From Haemophilus parainfluenzae (GTDB taxonomy: Bacteria > Pseudomonadota > Gammaproteobacteria > Enterobacterales > Pasteurellaceae): a stretch of 64,000 nt of DNA. Below are positions 44,200 through 53,020 of this stretch, one piece after another; position 1 is the stretch's first letter; each line of letters starts with the position of its first letter. The notes below the pieces were generated by a model. That model did not search any database and had not been told where the DNA came from. It saw nothing but the letters and a program-made list of their open reading frames with translations. The DNA lies in NCBI RefSeq assembly GCF_003252755.1, contig NZ_QEPT01000002.1, positions 310,001 to 374,000 on the forward strand, written 5' to 3'. Position numbers and translations under genes: made by a program.

Positions 44200-44226
44200 A
44201 AAGCCCCAACTTAATTGCTGAGGCTG
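44200..44226 (-). terminator. Terminator downstream of the secreted-protein gene
   Basis: On minus, AGCCTCA and TTGGGGCT pair imperfectly and are followed by TTTTTAATTTTTTT. It separates 44244-44588 from the Mor/C gene. Confidence 0.55.
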
Positions 44227-44243
44227 AATAATTATTTACGACT

Positions 44244-44588
44244 TTATTCTTTTAATTGCAATACTTGTGGCAGTAGCTGCAATGTCATCTTCCATGCTTT
44301 TTCAGATTCATCTGGCGACAATGCTTTGCAATCTACATATTCGTTGCTATAATCACTGGTGTCAGTTTCATTTTGTGCCACAATTAATGTTATTTTACGC
44401 AATGCGCAGCCTGCAATCGGATTAAGATCATGGCCAGCAGATCCATTTTTCATAGAGTATGCCGAATTACGGAGTGCTTGATAATCTCCCTGTAAGGCTT
44501 TATTTAGTTCTCCTTTGGCTTTATCTGTCATTGAAAAGGCCGAAACAGAAATTAAACCACATACCATAGCAATTAATAGTTTTTTCAT
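44244..44588 (-). CDS. Secreted protein of unknown function
   Basis: This 114-residue protein has a signal peptide ending VSAFS, then a helical domain with two Cys (GCALRK and YVDCKALS) that could form a disulfide. It stands alone between two terminators, so it may be expressed from the prophage as a lysogenic-conversion gene. Family not recognised. Confidence 0.6.
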   Translation of the reverse strand: MKKLLIAMVCGLISVSAFSMTDKAKGELNKALQGDYQALRNSAYSMKNGSAGHDLNPIAGCALRKITLIVAQNETDTSDYSNEYVDCKALSPDESEKAWKMTLQLLPQVLQLKE

Positions 44589-44605
44589 TATTTTTCTCCA
44601 ATAAA

Positions 44606-44626
44606 AAAGGCTCCATAGGAGCCTTT
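44606..44626. terminator. Terminator after gemA
   Basis: AAAGGCTCC and GGAGCCTTT pair around ATA (44606-44626). On minus it is followed by TTTATT. It ends the early transcript. Confidence 0.75.
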
Positions 44627-44654
44627 AATTTACGCTTAATTTGTTGTTATGCAA

Positions 44655-45071
44655 CTAATTTTTAGCTTTCTGTTTTCTTCTGTCATACACCGCCAACATT
44701 TGCACCACTTTTTTCAACTGCCACACTTCCAACCAATGCACAAAATCTATACCAAATGCTTTTTTCGCCATGCCGTCTGCATAACTCTGTGGCAGGCCGT
44801 ATTCCGTTAAAAGTGCGGTGATTTTTGCCAGATATTTCGCTTTATCCGCCCTTGGTGCGGGACGTTTTGGCGCATTTTTCGCACTAAACACCGCGCCTTT
44901 TGCTTTTATGGCGCGCAATACTTGCATCAACTCGGCATCTGTCATCACGGTGCAACTGTGTTTATCTACCGTGTCCAACAAAAAGCGTTTATATTGTTCA
45001 TCAGTCATTTTCAGCATGCCTTTGCCAATGTGGATCTTTTGGATCATCTGTTTACGGGTTTGTGGTTGCAT
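44655..45071 (-). CDS. gemA: GemA-like regulatory protein (DUF1018, Mu gp16)
   Basis: This 138-residue protein has KIHIGKGMLKMTDEQYKRFL and a C-terminal helical part, as in GemA, which affects host gene expression after Mu induction. It overlaps its neighbour by 20 bases. A USS core lies in the coding sequence near 44812. Confidence 0.8.
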   Translation of the reverse strand: MQPQTRKQMIQKIHIGKGMLKMTDEQYKRFLLDTVDKHSCTVMTDAELMQVLRAIKAKGAVFSAKNAPKRPAPRADKAKYLAKITALLTEYGLPQSYADGMAKKAFGIDFVHWLEVWQLKKVVQMLAVYDRRKQKAKN

Positions 45072-45600
45072 TTTGTTCCTCTTTCCATGCTTTCCAAACT
45101 AAATATTCTGGCATATTCTTAACAAACTCCAATTTACCAATAGCCGCATAACGTTCGATATACTGTATTGCCGCTGTCCGTTTGTCTTCTGCTAATTTAT
45201 CTGCACTTTCTACCGCACTTTTTCCTTCGTTACGCACCACGGCAAATAACGGTTTAGCCCCCTCATACACTTTTTTAAGATAGTTATGATTGGTTAGCGC
45301 CACCACGTTTCGGGTCTCACGACGGTTTTTCATCACGCCATTGGCGGTTTCTATAAGCGCATGGGACAACAACGGACTCGGCTGATACATGTCCAACACC
45401 TCACGCATTAATTTAAGCGCACGGCCGTTAGATAACGCCGCTTTCTCGGGTCTAAATAGGGCAATATAACTCACCAACGCACGGGCATTATCGCCGCGTA
45501 AATTGGTAATAATCCCCAATATCTCACGCCCCGCATCATCTTCCAACAGCGCATCCAAGTGGATGTCACTATGGCAAACCGGGCAACGGCATAATTTCAC
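45052..45600 (-). CDS. Early phage protein of unknown function
   Basis: A 182-residue protein starting MKLCRCPVCHSDIHLDALLE, with a CxC-CxxC-type knuckle, then helical. Related FluMu genes lie at this position. A nucleic-acid role is likely but unproven. Confidence 0.6.
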   Translation of the reverse strand: MKLCRCPVCHSDIHLDALLEDDAGREILGIITNLRGDNARALVSYIALFRPEKAALSNGRALKLMREVLDMYQPSPLLSHALIETANGVMKNRRETRNVVALTNHNYLKKVYEGAKPLFAVVRNEGKSAVESADKLAEDKRTAAIQYIERYAAIGKLEFVKNMPEYLVWKAWKEEQNATTNP

Positions 45601-45640
45601 TTTTAAAACTCCTTTAAACTTGGTTTAAAACACATTACTC

Positions 45641-45704
45641 AGCCCACTTCATCTAACTTATTCCTCTCTTTCGTAAAGAGGGGCTAGGGGAGATTTAATG
45701 GGCT
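45641..45704. repeat. Folded intergenic repeat, copy A
   Basis: Outer arms AGCCCA/TGGGCT enclose an inner CCTCTCTTTCGTAAAGAGG hairpin and GGCTAGGGGAGATTTAA. Copy B lies at 48413-48470 with a compensated outer stem. It fills the 45601-45718 gap. Confidence 0.6.
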
Positions 45705-45718
45705 GTAAATGGGTTTTA

Positions 45719-46015
45719 TCAATCTAACCCTGACCACTCATGATATGCGGTAGCCTGGATAACTAAACTAAGATGCACATCAAATAACTCTTGTTCTTCT
45801 GGCTTTCCTTTCGGATAGATTGATATATAAATATTTTCATCTTCCTCCAGCTCCCAATCACAATTATTTTCTTCAACAATTTGCTCAACAAGGCCATCAA
45901 CATCATCGTGATCGCTTTCATACTTTTTACTTTCACTTTGTTTTATCTTCGCCTTTATATCTTCTACTGTTGGCTCTTTGCTACCAAAAACGATATATTC
46001 CCATTGATATTTCAT
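45719..46015 (-). CDS. Acidic early phage protein
   Basis: A 98-residue, strongly acidic protein (NNCDWELEEDENIYISIYP) starting MKYQWEYIVFGSKEPTVE. Unknown family. The acidic surface suggests a DNA mimic or inhibitor, but nothing proves it. Confidence 0.5.
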   Translation of the reverse strand: MKYQWEYIVFGSKEPTVEDIKAKIKQSESKKYESDHDDVDGLVEQIVEENNCDWELEEDENIYISIYPKGKPEEQELFDVHLSLVIQATAYHEWSGLD

Positions 46016-46024
46016 ATTTTATCC

Positions 46025-46267
46025 TTAGTCGATAGGTGGTTGTGGCAGTGGTTGCCAGTGAGTAACAACATCACACTTACCAATATCATCCGTGTGAAAT
46101 TCATTGTCTTCTGTCATGTATCCAACAAAAACTCGCATTTCTTCTTCGCCGTCGTTATATGGTATGCCATATAGCAGTACATCTTTTGAGATAATGCCAC
46201 TAAAAACTGTATGATATAATTTAGGTAATCTCTCCGAACACTTAATCCATCCATTGTTTTCGCTCAT
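46025..46267 (-). CDS. DUF551 protein
   Basis: An 80-residue protein with NNGWIKCSERLPKL and closing VTHWQPLPQPP, the DUF551 signature common in phages. Its start overlaps the stop of the HD gene by one base. Confidence 0.75.
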   Translation of the reverse strand: MSENNGWIKCSERLPKLYHTVFSGIISKDVLLYGIPYNDGEEEMRVFVGYMTEDNEFHTDDIGKCDVVTHWQPLPQPPID

Positions 46268-46842
46268 TATTTAATCTCCTCAAGTCTCAAATTTAAAGTT
46301 TTGTTGTAGTAGTTAAACGCGTCTTTAAACAGTGCTTTGCTATTGATATATTCCCGCGGCGATATTGGCACGGTCGGAAATTTGTCCAAAAATCGCCAAT
46401 GCTCAGCGAGCTCCGCAGGAGTTTGGATAAACGCTTGTTTTTCCGCTTTTAATGCCAAAATATCAGCGGTTTTGACGACAATCTCCATTTCGGCTTTGAT
46501 GCGTATCTTAAATTTATCTCGGATAACCATTTCGAATGCTTTTTCGATTTTTTTGTAGTCCGGCAATAATTGTTTTAACGGGCTGGTAACATCTCCCAAA
46601 AAAGCCTCTTGGGCGTCGTGCATCAAAACTGCAAAAGCGGTCATATCATCAACTTTCAAGCACGTTTTAGCTATTACCCCGGCAAAAACACTGTGATCAA
46701 GCACGGAATAATGCACATCTAATTTGCCACCGAATCGTGGAATCATTGCTAAATGATGAATAATGTCATCAATATGGATGTCGCTATTTTGTGGGTTAGC
46801 AAAGTCGATTAAACGGTTGCCGTGTGTGATAAATATGCTCAT
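46267..46842 (-). CDS. HD-domain phosphohydrolase (YfbR-like)
   Basis: This 191-residue protein has HYSVLDHSVFAGVIA and LMHDAQEAFLGDVTSPLK, giving the H...HD...D metal set of HD nucleotidases related to 5'-deoxynucleotidase YfbR. It may alter nucleotide pools during phage replication. Confidence 0.75.
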   Translation of the reverse strand: MSIFITHGNRLIDFANPQNSDIHIDDIIHHLAMIPRFGGKLDVHYSVLDHSVFAGVIAKTCLKVDDMTAFAVLMHDAQEAFLGDVTSPLKQLLPDYKKIEKAFEMVIRDKFKIRIKAEMEIVVKTADILALKAEKQAFIQTPAELAEHWRFLDKFPTVPISPREYINSKALFKDAFNYYNKTLNLRLEEIK

Positions 46843-46844
46843 TT

Positions 46845-47135
46845 TTACTCCTTTTTTACCTTGATTTTTATATCATTTTCGCCATCTTGATGATGTCTAA
46901 TCGTTACTTCGTAACCATCAACCCCAGTTTTTCCATCATCCTTCCACTTAATAACCGGTTCCGGATTAACATGCACAAAAACACCAAGCTCTTCGATAGC
47001 TATTTGTTTCTTTTGTATAAATGTTTTGCGAATAGCAAACCAATGGATAAAATCAGGCAAGAAACGATTAAACTGTTCTTCGGTTAACTGCAAAAAGTCT
47101 TCAACTTTTCTAAACTCATAAATTTTGTCACTCAT
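46845..47135 (-). CDS. Small early phage protein
   Basis: A 96-residue protein starting MSDKIYEFRKVEDFLQLTEE, lysine-rich at the end. It overlaps its upstream gene by 4 bases (ATGA). Function not recognised. Confidence 0.5.
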   Translation of the reverse strand: MSDKIYEFRKVEDFLQLTEEQFNRFLPDFIHWFAIRKTFIQKKQIAIEELGVFVHVNPEPVIKWKDDGKTGVDGYEVTIRHHQDGENDIKIKVKKE

Positions 47136-47830
47136 TTTCTCACCTCCAACTTAACCGTCTCTTTTCCATTTACACCGTGATTCAGCGTAACTTCTTTTCC
47201 TTGTTTATAGCCTTCACTTTGCGCCAAACCGTAGTCTTTAGAGTTTCCTTTCTCACGTATTTTGGTTTCGCTCCATTTCTCTTCCTTAAACGCTTCTGCT
47301 TTATAAGTTTCCATTTTTTGCTTTTCTTCCGGTGTCATTGCAAACTGTTTCACGTTTTGATTCACGCCGACAACCCAGCCTTCGCAAAAAGAATCTCCCC
47401 GAGCAATCAGCGTGCTACGTTTTAGATGCTTACTTTGCGTGTCTAAAAACGCTTTGCGCGCCACTTGTAATCGGCGATATAACACATCAAAACAGTAAGA
47501 TGCGATTTCAGGGCGTTCTTCTGCGCCGTAAAATACAACGTGCATTTTGTTTTCGCCGTAATCGTTGCCTGGGTAAGCGTTAGATAAATAACCCTCAACT
47601 CCAAACGCTTTTGTAATCACAGAGATCAGCATGTGTACATATCTGGCGGATTTCATGGCGGTTTTCTGCTTAGCGTGAGATTGGCTAAATTCAACTTGTG
47701 ACTGATTAAGCTGATTTTCCGCCATTAGTTTTTGCGCCATTGCCAGTGCACTTGCCGCTTCGTGTGGGTTGGTTGACTTACTCAACGCCAACAGTTTTTT
47801 AATTTTTCTGAGCAGTTTGTCTTGTTCCAT
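47132..47830 (-). CDS. DUF2786 protein
   Basis: A protein of about 232 residues from MEQDKLLRKIKKLLALSKST with HEAASALAMAQKLMAE, the DUF2786 N-terminal motif. I start it at 47830, since a longer frame overlaps the 58-residue gene just upstream. Confidence 0.75.
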   Translation of the reverse strand: MEQDKLLRKIKKLLALSKSTNPHEAASALAMAQKLMAENQLNQSQVEFSQSHAKQKTAMKSARYVHMLISVITKAFGVEGYLSNAYPGNDYGENKMHVVFYGAEERPEIASYCFDVLYRRLQVARKAFLDTQSKHLKRSTLIARGDSFCEGWVVGVNQNVKQFAMTPEEKQKMETYKAEAFKEEKWSETKIREKGNSKDYGLAQSEGYKQGKEVTLNHGVNGKETVKLEVRK

Positions 47831-47832
47831 AT

Positions 47833-48009
47833 TTACCCCAACACCGGCGTAATCCGCCATGTCACTCTTTTTATTTCTCTAATTGCTCCTTGCAATAACA
47901 ACAAGCATTCCTTCCGATCACCATCAAGCCAAATTTCTTGAGCCATCTCGATTTGTTCGATGATTTGTGCAAGTTTTATATTAACGTCCCTTCTTTCTTG
48001 CTCACTCAT
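47833..48009 (-). CDS. Small coupled phage protein, 58 residues
   Basis: The frame starts MSEQERRDVNIKLAQIIEQI and ends VTWRITPVLG, mostly helical. Its ATG overlaps the stop of the preceding gene (ATGA), and it ends 2 bp before the DUF2786 start, which supports it as a real gene. Confidence 0.6.
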   Translation of the reverse strand: MSEQERRDVNIKLAQIIEQIEMAQEIWLDGDRKECLLLLQGAIREIKRVTWRITPVLG

Positions 48010-48170
48010 ACTTCCTCCACCTCAACTACATCATCAATTTCTGTAATGGTGTGCGGCAGTTTATTGACATCACACACATTTAAATCACACATATCTAACA
48101 CTTGTTCATTGCTTTCGGCTTCAACAACAGCCTCAACCAAACAATAAAAACGTGCCACATACTTAGCCAT
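48006..48170 (-). CDS. Small acidic phage protein, 54 residues
   Basis: The frame starts MAKYVARFYCLVEAVVEAES and ends VVEVEEV. ATG at 48170, stop overlapping the next start. It also overlaps the ANR gene by 8 bases, so the genes form a tight chain. Confidence 0.55.
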   Translation of the reverse strand: MAKYVARFYCLVEAVVEAESNEQVLDMCDLNVCDVNKLPHTITEIDDVVEVEEV

Positions 48171-48372
48171 GCTTCACCTCCGGTCTTCTGCTTGGATTTT
48201 TGACATAATGCGCACACATCTTCTGTCTGTTTAATGCCCATTCTTCATTTTCGCTTTTTCGAGCAACAATAGCTGCTCTCTGCCAGGCAGCCTCAGCGGT
48301 TGCCCATGCACCAGCACGCTCCATTTCAACGGCTAACGTGCTAAAATCTTTATAGGTTCGTAGTTTTTCCAT
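48163..48372 (-). CDS. ANR-family regulator
   Basis: A 69-residue protein containing RAGAWATAEAAWQRAAIVAR and WALNRQKMC, the pattern of AraC-negative-regulator (ANR) proteins that bind AraC-type activators. Common in phages and virulence islands. Target here unknown. Confidence 0.7.
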   Translation of the reverse strand: MEKLRTYKDFSTLAVEMERAGAWATAEAAWQRAAIVARKSENEEWALNRQKMCAHYVKNPSRRPEVKHG

Positions 48373-48412
48373 ACATGCTCCTTAGTTGTTAATGATTAAA
48401 ACCTATTACTAA

Positions 48413-48470
48413 TGCCCCTCATCCCGTCCCCCTCTTTTGTAAAGAGGGGTTAGGGGAGATTTAAAGGGCA
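48413..48470. repeat. Folded intergenic repeat, copy B
   Basis: Outer arms TGCCC/GGGCA enclose CCCTCTTTTGTAAAGAGGGG and TTAGGGGAGATTTAA. It matches copy A at 45641-45704, with different but still complementary outer arms. Confidence 0.6.
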
Positions 48471-48482
48471 TTTAAATAAGCT

Positions 48483-49100
48483 TTAAGCCCCCGCTACATC
48501 TAACGCAATCGGCACATACTGATCGGTTTCGCCCACACGCTCATAAAGTCGCACATAAGCCTTACTGCTTACCACTTGCACGCTTTCGCTAATTGCCTGC
48601 ATCGCGTTTTGCCAGCGACTATCTTGGATTTCTACGCGGCGCAAACCCAAAATACGTGAGGTGTTCAAATTGCCTTCCTTATCCACATTAAATGCGCGTT
48701 CAATTAATGCTTTTAATTCAGGGCGAGAGCCTTCGCTCCATTCATTCAAACACTCATCAATCAATACTTTGGCAGCCTGAATACGTTCGTCAAACTGCAA
48801 ACTTTCATTGATGGCGCGCTGAATTTTGTATTTACCGTCATAGCTAAACAGGGTCACATTGCCTTTATTACCCCCCACTTTCGCGCCATATTTCTCGGCA
48901 GAAAGCTCAATAAAGGCTTGTACATCACCAAAAATACCTTCTTTAAAATGGCTAATTGCTTTGCTCAAATCACGACCACGTTCCACCCATTCATGCACGA
49001 GCGCATCACGCGCTTTGTCGATTTCTTTCACCAACTCAGCTGGCGTTAAATTGCCTTTGGCATCACGCCAATATTCTTTACCTTCAATCATCACTTTCAT
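48483..49100 (-). CDS. DUF3164 protein (Mu gp8-like)
   Basis: A 205-residue protein with KEYWRDAKGNLTPAELV at the start and KIQRAINESLQFDERIQAAK in the middle, the DUF3164 features of early Mu-like genes. Role unknown. Confidence 0.75.
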   Translation of the reverse strand: MKVMIEGKEYWRDAKGNLTPAELVKEIDKARDALVHEWVERGRDLSKAISHFKEGIFGDVQAFIELSAEKYGAKVGGNKGNVTLFSYDGKYKIQRAINESLQFDERIQAAKVLIDECLNEWSEGSRPELKALIERAFNVDKEGNLNTSRILGLRRVEIQDSRWQNAMQAISESVQVVSSKAYVRLYERVGETDQYVPIALDVAGA

Positions 49101-49103
49101 GGT

Positions 49104-49295
49104 TTAAACCTCTTCTTTATCTAATTTAATTACGATTAATCTGTTGCCTTTGTTACGCTTTAGGATCGCTTCTGACCCCATTGCGTACAGTGTTTTTTTT
49201 CTAATATTAAATTTCTTTGCTAGTTCTTCCGCCGTGCCGTCGCCTAGATTCTCTTCTCCGCGATATACGGCGTAGATTTGACGATATTTAGGCAC
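49104..49295 (-). CDS. Small HTH-like early protein
   Basis: A 63-residue protein with LGDGTAEELAKKFNIRKKTL, a probable helix-turn-helix. It lies 3 bp before the DUF3164 gene. Confidence 0.55.
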   Translation of the reverse strand: MPKYRQIYAVYRGEENLGDGTAEELAKKFNIRKKTLYAMGSEAILKRNKGNRLIVIKLDKEEV

Positions 49296-49304
49296 CTCTC
49301 CCCC

Positions 49305-49517
49305 TTAAGCCCAATAGACCATAACGCCTTGTTCATTTGCCACGTTTCGCACAATATGCGCGCCATTTTTGACGGTGGTCATTTGAACGCCTTTTTCTTG
49401 TAAACGACGGCTCGGGTTTAAAATCACCATGCGCGGGAAACGTCCGTCTTTGCTTTCCACGATTTGCACACCTTCGCGTCTTAACGCATACGCCACGCGG
49501 TTCATTTGTTCACTCAT
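49305..49517 (-). CDS. Small early phage protein
   Basis: A 70-residue protein starting MSEQMNRVAYALRREGVQIV. It lies directly downstream of MuB. Function not recognised. Confidence 0.5.
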   Translation of the reverse strand: MSEQMNRVAYALRREGVQIVESKDGRFPRMVILNPSRRLQEKGVQMTTVKNGAHIVRNVANEQGVMVYWA

Positions 49518-49537
49518 TTTGTTGCTCCTTAGTCTGA

Positions 49538-50413
49538 TTAATTGATTAACATGCCTGCATAAGAGTTGATTAACTTCTCGTCAATCTGTTTGCCGTGCAT
49601 TTCGGCCACACGGATCACACCGCGCATAAGTTTGGTTAAGCGGCGGGCGTTGCCGTGGCTGGCTTTAAATAGGATTTGGTTAAATTCGTCCGTACCTAAG
49701 CCGTTTTCGGCTAATTTGTGGATGTCGTCTTCACTTAACTGGTTGCCCAAGTCGCAAGCCAAGCCCACGCGGCTATAAAGTTGCGCCAATTCGCCATATT
49801 TCCCTTTTAAGTTGACTAACAGACGAGGCATACCGGCAAGCACAACACCGCAGCCTGTTAAGTCATGGATTCGGCGGATATATTCAAGACTTTTCGTGCT
49901 TAACAATTCCGCTTCATCAACGATGATTAAGCGACCTTCACCCAATTTTTCGGTGATACGGGTAAACAATTCATGGTTAGCCCCGACTTCGTTTAATCCC
50001 AACTGGTGGCAGAGGTTTTTCAACAGCACCTTGGGGCTACAACTTGGCTCAACTTCGATAAAGATCGTTTCCGGGTTTTGGCTGACATACTGTTTTAATG
50101 CCTTGGTTTTTCCCAAGCCTGCCGCGCCATAAACCACACTAATTTCACCTTCAACGTGGGCAATATGCACCACATCAAGGCAACGTTCTGCAGCATAAGT
50201 CGGCACAAATTCGCTGTTAAAATTGCGCTCAACCACCTTGTCTTTTTCGCGCTTGATTAAGCGTTCCACCGCTTCGTCAATATCTTTAGTCACGCCTTTA
50301 TAAATGCCTTTTAAATACTGGCTAATAACGGCATTCGATTTGCCGAGGGCTTTTGCCACTTGCGTTTGGGTTAGCCCTTTCTGTTGCATAAATCTTGCGA
50401 GTTGTTCTTTCAT
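49538..50413 (-). CDS. MuB-like transposition ATPase
   Basis: A protein of about 291 residues from MKEQLARFMQQKGLTQTQVA: N-terminal lambda-type HTH (1-60), Walker A VVYGAAGLGKTK (94-104), Walker B GRLIIVDEAELL. As MuB it would bind target DNA, stimulate MuA and give target immunity. ATG at 50413 overlaps the upstream stop (ATGA). Confidence 0.9.
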   Translation of the reverse strand: MKEQLARFMQQKGLTQTQVAKALGKSNAVISQYLKGIYKGVTKDIDEAVERLIKREKDKVVERNFNSEFVPTYAAERCLDVVHIAHVEGEISVVYGAAGLGKTKALKQYVSQNPETIFIEVEPSCSPKVLLKNLCHQLGLNEVGANHELFTRITEKLGEGRLIIVDEAELLSTKSLEYIRRIHDLTGCGVVLAGMPRLLVNLKGKYGELAQLYSRVGLACDLGNQLSEDDIHKLAENGLGTDEFNQILFKASHGNARRLTKLMRGVIRVAEMHGKQIDEKLINSYAGMLIN

Positions 50414-50613
50414 GCTAGTGCTCCTGTATTTGTAATTAATCTTGATGCGTGGCAAATAAGATTGCCTTTTAGGGTATAAACGGCTAAAAAGTCTTGGGCT
50501 TGTCTCACTTCAACCGCTTTCCCTTCCCATTCAATGAGGCGGTAAGAAAAATGCGGTTTCTTGTTGTATTCAACTCGCCCGCAGTGGACTTTTTTAATAA
50601 TTCGTTTTGTCAT
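50410..50613 (-). CDS. Small protein resembling a MuA C-terminal domain
   Basis: A 67-residue protein with VEVRQAQDFLAVYTLKGNLICHASRL, similar in pattern to the beta-barrel C-terminal domain of MuA (compare its IRDESGAFICEA). It lies between MuA and MuB. It may modulate the transposase. Low certainty. Confidence 0.5.
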   Translation of the reverse strand: MTKRIIKKVHCGRVEYNKKPHFSYRLIEWEGKAVEVRQAQDFLAVYTLKGNLICHASRLITNTGALA

Positions 50614-50616
50614 AAT

Positions 50617-52572
50617 CTAACCTCCTGCCATCTTGCGTTGTTGGCGTCTCATTTCGCTTGGCAACAACGCAATTTCTTCGTCCTCGTCAAAGCGGTTAAC
50701 TTGTTTTGCGCGTAAGCCGTGTAACAGTTCTGCGCCTTGGTTGTGAGCGATACTGATGACCGGATTCAATTCCGCATTAATTTCGTCAAGTTGTTCTTGT
50801 TTCAATTTCGCGCGGCGTTGGTGTCTTTCTTGGCGAGATTTCTCAACAAAACTCATCGGGAATGCGTCACGCTTGTTGCCGTCTAAAATCGCTTCACAAA
50901 TAAACGCGCCTGATTCGTCGCGAATAATGACCGCACTTGGGTTATGTATATCAATTGCCACCTGTACGCTTTTTCCATCTACATCAAGCAGTTTTTGACT
51001 AAAATACTCATTGTTAAACACCGATACCCAACCGCGTTGTGCTTTGCGTAGCACACTTGGACGGAATAGGTCGCGCGCTTCAATCGGGGTAATCAACAAC
51101 AACTCAGTGTCGGCTAATAACTCACGGCGTTTTTGTGCCGGTGTACAACCGATTTCACGGTGCACATGTTCGTTGTTGTACCAACGGATCCCTTCTTCCA
51201 CCGCATCAATAAACTGTTTCCAGGTTGGCAATTTACCCACCGCCCAACGTTGTTTGTTGGTTAGTTCGGTGCGCCCTTGACGAATGGCTTTATCGAGCGA
51301 AATCACTGCCGTGGAGGTTTGTCGCACGGTGTCGCGGTCTGCACCGCGTCCGTGGTAAGTCTCAAACTGGCGTGCAATGCGAATCGCTAACGTTTGGTTC
51401 ACCCGCTCAATAATCCCGCGCCCTTGTGGGTTGCCCGGAATCCCTGTTTGGTGATTAATGCCCAAGCGGGGCAAAATCCCTGTAATATCCGCATCTAGGG
51501 TCCAGTTTTTTTCACCGCCACCGTTATCCGAATAATAGATAGCCGGTATGCCGTGGTTCTCAATCCCGTTTCGGATAGCGTCCGCAACGGCTAACGCGTT
51601 TTCTGCTAGACTGACCGACCAACCAACGATAAAGCGGCTAGGTGCGTCCATGACTAACGTCAATTCAGGGATAAAAGGGCGACCATGATCAGGGTGTTGC
51701 ACTTTCATCTTCATGGAGTGGCCATCACCCACCCATACATCATTCGCCTTTAACACCGACCAATCGCGCTTAACGTAAGTGTTTAAGGCGCGCAGGCTTG
51801 CACCTGTTTTACGACCGATTTCACGGATATGACGTGGCAGCTTGGATAATCCGCGGCGTACTCTGTCAAGGCTTGGCAAACGTGCCATCATTAACGGCTG
51901 GTCAGCATAGTGCGCCTGCCAATGCGCTTTAAAAATTGAGTAAGCCTCGGTGACGTTTACGCCGTTGGTGTTGCGATAAGCCACCAAAAAATCAGGTAAC
52001 CACGCCAATTCTTCCAACTTTTGCGCCTGACGTTGACCCGGTGCTAACGCACGCAATCTTTCTTCCGTTGTTTTGCATTTGTGATAATCAATCACCCACT
52101 GATTCAGGGTTCTTGGTGATAACACACGGCCGCAGTTATTGCCGTTTTTGCTGTTAGCCTTAGAGATCAACGCCATCAAATCTTCCGAAATTTCACCGCA
52201 CTTTGCTGCATTGCAGAGGTGGGTAATGGCTTTGATTCGGCTTTGCACCTGTTCCAACTCGCTCACATAAGCCACTAAAGCCATGCGTGCATCAGCGATT
52301 TCGCGCTGTTTGGTGGTGAGGTCGGCAAGGTTCAGATTTTTAACAGTTGGGAGTTGTTTGGGTTTTGAAACAGCACATACAAACTTCTTTTGCAGTTCAA
52401 TTTGAACTGATTCAGGAAGTGATGAAAGTGCATATTCAACACCACCACCTTTAACTCCTTTTAATGGCTGAGATTGCCATTTTTCTTTTCTTGCTTGTCG
52501 ATTTACATTACTAGGGTGTTTTGATAACCCACCAATACCGGCTAATTCTTTCGCACTAAACCATAGTTTCAC
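50617..52572 (-). CDS. MuA-like DDE transposase
   Basis: A 651-residue protein. The N-terminal Mu DNA-binding domain (KLWFSAKELAGIGGLS) is followed by end-binding HTH domains. The catalytic core has VWVGDGHSM (Asp283), YYSDNGGG (Asp349) and GIIERVN (Glu389), with a C-terminal beta-barrel. All three acidic residues are present, so it should be active. It carries out integration and replicative transposition with MuB. Confidence 0.95.
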   Translation of the reverse strand: MKLWFSAKELAGIGGLSKHPSNVNRQARKEKWQSQPLKGVKGGGVEYALSSLPESVQIELQKKFVCAVSKPKQLPTVKNLNLADLTTKQREIADARMALVAYVSELEQVQSRIKAITHLCNAAKCGEISEDLMALISKANSKNGNNCGRVLSPRTLNQWVIDYHKCKTTEERLRALAPGQRQAQKLEELAWLPDFLVAYRNTNGVNVTEAYSIFKAHWQAHYADQPLMMARLPSLDRVRRGLSKLPRHIREIGRKTGASLRALNTYVKRDWSVLKANDVWVGDGHSMKMKVQHPDHGRPFIPELTLVMDAPSRFIVGWSVSLAENALAVADAIRNGIENHGIPAIYYSDNGGGEKNWTLDADITGILPRLGINHQTGIPGNPQGRGIIERVNQTLAIRIARQFETYHGRGADRDTVRQTSTAVISLDKAIRQGRTELTNKQRWAVGKLPTWKQFIDAVEEGIRWYNNEHVHREIGCTPAQKRRELLADTELLLITPIEARDLFRPSVLRKAQRGWVSVFNNEYFSQKLLDVDGKSVQVAIDIHNPSAVIIRDESGAFICEAILDGNKRDAFPMSFVEKSRQERHQRRAKLKQEQLDEINAELNPVISIAHNQGAELLHGLRAKQVNRFDEDEEIALLPSEMRRQQRKMAGG

Positions 52573-52587
52573 GATAATTCTTCCTTA

Positions 52588-52809
52588 TTAGTCTAAGTAT
52601 CTGCTAGGCCATATATCCTTTGGTTCCTTACCTAGTGCATCAGCAATAATCTTTTCCCCTTTTGGATAGCGTTTATCAAACGCATTTCTCAGTGTTGTTT
52701 TTGCTAATCCATGCTGAATCCCTAATTGAGCTAATGAAATCCCTTTCTTAATCAATTCAGCTCTAATGTCAGCTCTGTGCATATCATTAGATCTTCCTTT
52801 TTCTTTCAT
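52588..52809 (-). CDS. Ner-like early regulator
   Basis: A 73-residue (or 64, from 52782) DNA-binding protein with RAELIKKGISLAQLGIQHGL and the closing KEPKDIWPSRY, typical of Ner/Nlp. It should repress early transcription and the repressor gene. First gene of the leftward early operon. Confidence 0.85.
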   Translation of the reverse strand: MKEKGRSNDMHRADIRAELIKKGISLAQLGIQHGLAKTTLRNAFDKRYPKGEKIIADALGKEPKDIWPSRYLD

Positions 52810-52845
52810 TTTGTGCGATCCTTAAAAGTTAATTGTTCGACTACT

Positions 52846-53020
52846 TGATTAAGTACTTAATCACCTACGATTCAGAATATATATCAAATCATTTTCTTAA
52901 TCAATAGGTGATTTAGTAAATTTTATAAAATCTTTTACTCACTGAATTTAAATCATTGATTTTATTTAACTTAATCAACTAAATCTTTTTAAATTATTTT
53001 GATTAAGAAAGGTGATTTAT
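52846..53020. promoter_or_regulatory. Early operator region of the prophage
   Basis: Between the divergent ner and repressor genes lie a perfect 18-bp palindrome, TGATTAAGTACTTAATCA (52846-52863), and copies CTTAATCA (52896-52903, 52970-52977) and TGATTAAG (53000-53007), two of them followed by GGTGATTTA. These are the likely repressor sites, and by analogy with Mu the transposition enhancer. Confidence 0.75.
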
